64,000 nucleotides of DNA from Craspedostauros australis (lineage: Eukaryota; Bacillariophyta; Bacillariophyceae; Mastogloiales; Achnanthaceae), in NCBI GenBank assembly GCA_026770025.1, contig JAMXDE010000008.1:2232001-2296000 (forward strand), read 5' to 3'. A model generated the notes under the pieces. It was not told the origin of the DNA. It was given only the letters and a program-made list of their open reading frames with translations, and ran no database searches. Within the stretch, counting starts at the first letter, position 1, and every line of letters begins with the position of its first letter. Position numbers and translations under genes: made by a program. Below are positions 61,566-64,000 of this stretch, in pieces.

Positions 61566-62152
61566 CTATTTTTGGTAGAGAGCTGAGTCATGGTGACATG
61601 CGCCTTGTCTCTACCTACGTGATGCAACCGGATCAGGTCCATGTCGCTCTTGACCACAGTGTAATTGCTTTCCTCCTGTAGACGGGCACGCATTGCATTA
61701 GTGCACTGGCCCCACACAACGGAGTATATCTTCTGCATGCCATCTTCAAGCTTCTCCTTTCTGTCCTCATACTTGCTGTATTGTTTCTTCCATTTTTCCT
61801 TTTGGGTGGTGGTGGCAGTTGCCGCATAGTCAGCTGGCTCTGCGATGATTGGTGCTTTGAGAGTTTCGACAGCGTGTGCCACTCTGGGTCCGTACATGGT
61901 GCCAGCAAAGACTTGGATGGCATCGATGGTCTGTTTGAAGTCTTCCACTTGTTTGGTTTGGGAGGTCACACAGTCAAAGATCATCCCTTTGAGCTTGGGG
62001 CATGCGCCCTCGAACTTGGGGGCCTTGGCGAATGGGGAGCGCCCCTTGTTGTTGTTGTAGTTGTAGTTGTAGTTGTAGTTGTAGTTGTAGTTGTTGTTGC
62101 CGCCTTCACCTTTTGGCTTGATCGGCTTGGTCTTGATGTTGTCGCTCATCAT
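61566..62152 (-). pseudogene. Copia gag fragment with Asn-Tyr repeat
   Basis: From the ATG at 62152 (MMSDNIKTKP) the minus frame has a Gly/Asn stretch, a six-fold NY repeat made by a TTGTAG tandem repeat (62049-62098), and then CoDi-like gag sequence: FEGACPKLKGMIFDCVTSQT, YGPRVAHAVETLKAP, MQKIYSVVWGQCTNAMRARL. It ends at LSTKN, where the MULE-like element is inserted; 61566-61574 is the right 9-bp duplication. On the other side of that element the sequence continues directly with reverse transcriptase, so protease and integrase were already missing before the insertion. Confidence 0.85.
62049..62098. repeat. TTGTAG tandem repeat in gag
   Basis: About six units of TTGTAG, flanked by TTG units, encode alternating Asn-Tyr on the minus strand. 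Such codon repeats change length easily. Confidence 0.9.
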
Positions 62153-63424
62153 TACAATGAAGCAGCAATCCAGTTTAAAATATGTTGAGACAATGACTCC
62201 TACACCGGCCTCTACCTGGCGATGCACCAATGGGCAAACCAGATGAGGAGCGATGAGATTGTTGTTGTGGTGTAATCAGATATTTTAAACTGGATTTATG
62301 GCTGCTTGTTGTTGATGTCCAGTTTGTTGTTGTTTTTCTTGTGTTTGCTTGCTTGGTGCTGGTGGTGGCTGCCAGCCATTGAGTTGCAACGATGAATGAT
62401 GTCATTGGCATTTCCTGGTTTCTTTGGTTTCGTGCCATCTGTCGTCACAATTTGGGCATCTGCTCCAACAGGGGCACTGACTCAAGCATGCGAACAAAGG
62501 TCTGGCATCCATGACATCTTCGAAAATGGGAGCTCACAGGTGTTCGCACTTTTCAATCACACGCAGATGGGCGCGACCAAAAGAGAGTTCCGTCTCATGG
62601 CTCCTGCTTCGATGGTGTAAAAATCTGCGTCGCAGAGTACCGATGGTGGCGAAGGAGGTCGCACTCTCATTGGGAATTGCTTCTCCGTCTTGGTGTCAAC
62701 GATTGCCAGAGATTGTCACTTCCGATGTGGCACCGAAGCATCGAACAGAATCGAACACCATCAGTCAGATTCCAAGATAACCACGGAGAGTACTTCAACC
62801 CATGCAAGCGCAACGTGCCAAGTTCACGACGACGGAACTTCATCGGGTGCTTCTGGAAGCTGCAAGCCATCATTTGTTCTGCAACAACTCAACACAGCAT
62901 TACGAGGACACGCTCGAGCTGGATGACATCTGCTGCGATCTTCTGCGTGTCCAAACTCCAGGGTGCGACCACGTCTCGAAAGTACCATGCAACGTGATGC
63001 GAAGGTGACTCTTTCGGAGAGCTTTACTTCTGATCCATCGTCGGGAAGCTGTCGAAGAGCAGTGGAGCAGTTGTCAGAAGTCTTTGGGCGACCCGCCCAG
63101 TGATGAGACTAGTACTTCATCGAACGCTTCTGGAAACCTCGCTGCACCCCAAGATTCTGCATCAACGCAGCACTGTGTTGCAAACTCGGAGCATGTGCGA
63201 TCTGATGCGATCTTGTGCGTGTTTGAATTGGCGTGCGACCATGTCTTGAAGGTGTACTGGAATGCAACAGGAGTGCAGCAACGTGCTCCACACATTCTCC
63301 AACCATGCTCTCACAAATCCCAAACTCAAACAAGTTGTGGAGCTGGGAAAGCCACAAGCTCACATCCTCAAGCAAACATAATTCTCATTCAGCTCTTGAC
63401 AAACAATTCGAAAACGTAAGTACG
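62153..63424. other. Copia leader and repeat-rich upstream region of the vWFA gene
   Basis: The first ~150 bases are the copia leader and contain a perfect 17-bp inverted repeat (62168-62184 and 62280-62296). From about 62390 a different, GC-richer sequence follows with a degenerate direct repeat (62836-63005 and 63112-63275). GTAAGT at 63416 could be a splice donor of an upstream exon. No gene was recognised, and no LTR homologous to copies A-D adjoins the gag. Confidence 0.45.
62168..62296. repeat. 17-bp perfect inverted repeat around a 95-bp spacer
   Basis: AATCCAGTTTAAAATAT (62168-62184) and its exact reverse complement (62280-62296) bracket the leader just upstream of the gag ATG. A short GCTGC extension lies on each outer side. 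It could form a stem in RNA or mark the ends of another small insertion. Confidence 0.75.
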
Positions 63425-64000
63425 ATGCCGCCAAAAAAGAATGAACAGTTCATGAGTCTCAGCGGTGGTGGAGTCGTTCTCGAGGAGATCGAAGAGGAGG
63501 AAGAGGATGCAAGTGATGATGAGGAGGATATCCGACAACAGATCAGCGACGAGAAGAAGAAGGGGGCCAAAGCAAGAGTGGACCTCGATGAAAGCATCAA
63601 GGCAGCCCAAAAGCTGATGGAGGAATGTAAGTCAGACACAACCAACAATCTACCTACTGAACTACTTTCTCAATGCAACACTGAGATCAGCAATTGCAGT
63701 GAACAACTCGACAATGCCACCAAATCCCGCGAGGAACTTGCCGCAAAGTTGCGTCGATGCCGACTGAAGCGTCGCATGAGAGAATCTAGTATCAAGGACG
63801 TGCTGGGCAAACTCGATGCTGTGGAGAACGAAATTGATCTCGTGTTCATCATGGACGCTACTGGTTCAATGGGGCCATACATCGACGGTGCCAAGCAGAC
63901 CATCCGCAAGATTGTCGAGAAGATCAAGGCTGATGGAAAGGGGAAGGATCTACGGTTGGGGTTCGTGGCCTACCGAGAGATTTACAATGGATCTGATCGA
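63425..64000 (+). CDS. vWFA-domain protein, N-terminal part, runs off the window
   Basis: An open frame of 192 codons starts at ATG 63425 (MPPKKNEQFMSLSGG) and leaves the window. Residues ~18-35 are acidic (EEIEEEEEDASDDEED). Residues ~40-140 are charged and helical, probably coiled-coil, with several Cys. From ~138 a von Willebrand factor A domain begins: LVFIMDATGSMGPYI, with the MIDAS metal site D144-x-T146-G-S148, and LRLGFVAYREI. This form of vWFA (DATGSM...Y.....) is found in alpha-kinase VwkA-type and related intracellular proteins. Whether a kinase or other domain follows cannot be seen. A GTAAGT at 63628 is in frame and need not be a splice site. A first coding exon further upstream is possible. 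Confidence 0.8.
   Translation, partial: MPPKKNEQFMSLSGGGVVLEEIEEEEEDASDDEEDIRQQISDEKKKGAKARVDLDESIKAAQKLMEECKSDTTNNLPTELLSQCNTEISNCSEQLDNATKSREELAAKLRRCRLKRRMRESSIKDVLGKLDAVENEIDLVFIMDATGSMGPYIDGAKQTIRKIVEKIKADGKGKDLRLGFVAYREIYNGSDR

Overview
This is a nuclear genome window from a photosynthetic stramenopile, almost certainly a diatom. The evidence is: a DUF6824 (NDVLCGRGG) protein of a type expanded in diatoms; nuclear genes whose N-termini carry diatom-style plastid presequences (signal peptide followed by an AF-type cleavage motif); an LPA1/REP27 photosystem II factor; CoDi-like Ty1/copia elements; and small phase-1 spliceosomal introns in a leucine-rich-repeat (LRR) gene. No species is assigned. 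Genes lie on both strands with no operon logic, and most are single-exon.

Layout. 1-2454: left-edge Ty1/copia element on the minus strand (LTR, leader, gag and start of protease). 2617-3942: CobW/COG0523 GTPase gene broken by an in-frame stop. 5549-6898: Fe(II)/2-oxoglutarate dioxygenase. 7093-9663: DUF6824 protein. 11702-12702: spliced HVA22/REEP/Yop1 protein. 14086-14586: small putative plastid protein. 16226-18184: zinc-finger/polyQ protein. 18719-19300: spliced eIF1. 20387-21737: solo-type LTR carrying an insert. 23437-27600: large AAA-16 ATPase. 27970-36466: complete non-LTR retrotransposon with two intact ORFs and a 15-bp target duplication. 36561-40371: six-exon LRR protein. 41041-42396: type II membrane glycosyltransferase. 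43881-44813: unknown diatom-type protein. 46884-48902: transglutaminase-like protein. 49203-50324: LPA1/REP27. 51224-53479: ubiquitin-specific protease with an N-myristoylation-type start. 53719-55344: allantoicase.

The right end (57026-62152) is a stack of nested transposons. An internally deleted copia element (gag directly next to reverse transcriptase) was split by a 2.9-kb long-TIR, MULE-like foldback element flanked by a 9-bp duplication. That element was in turn hit by a solo LTR with its own short duplication, and a second LTR abuts the truncated reverse transcriptase. Beyond it, 63425-64000 opens a vWFA-domain gene that leaves the window.

The cellular genes do not form one pathway. 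They are ordinary single-copy functions (translation initiation, purine catabolism, photosystem II assembly, deubiquitination, ER shaping, glycosylation) interspersed with retroelements. The most informative parts are the intact LINE, the nested MULE/copia/LTR stack, and several gene structures (short first exons, phase-1 LRR introns) that simple ORF calling misses.
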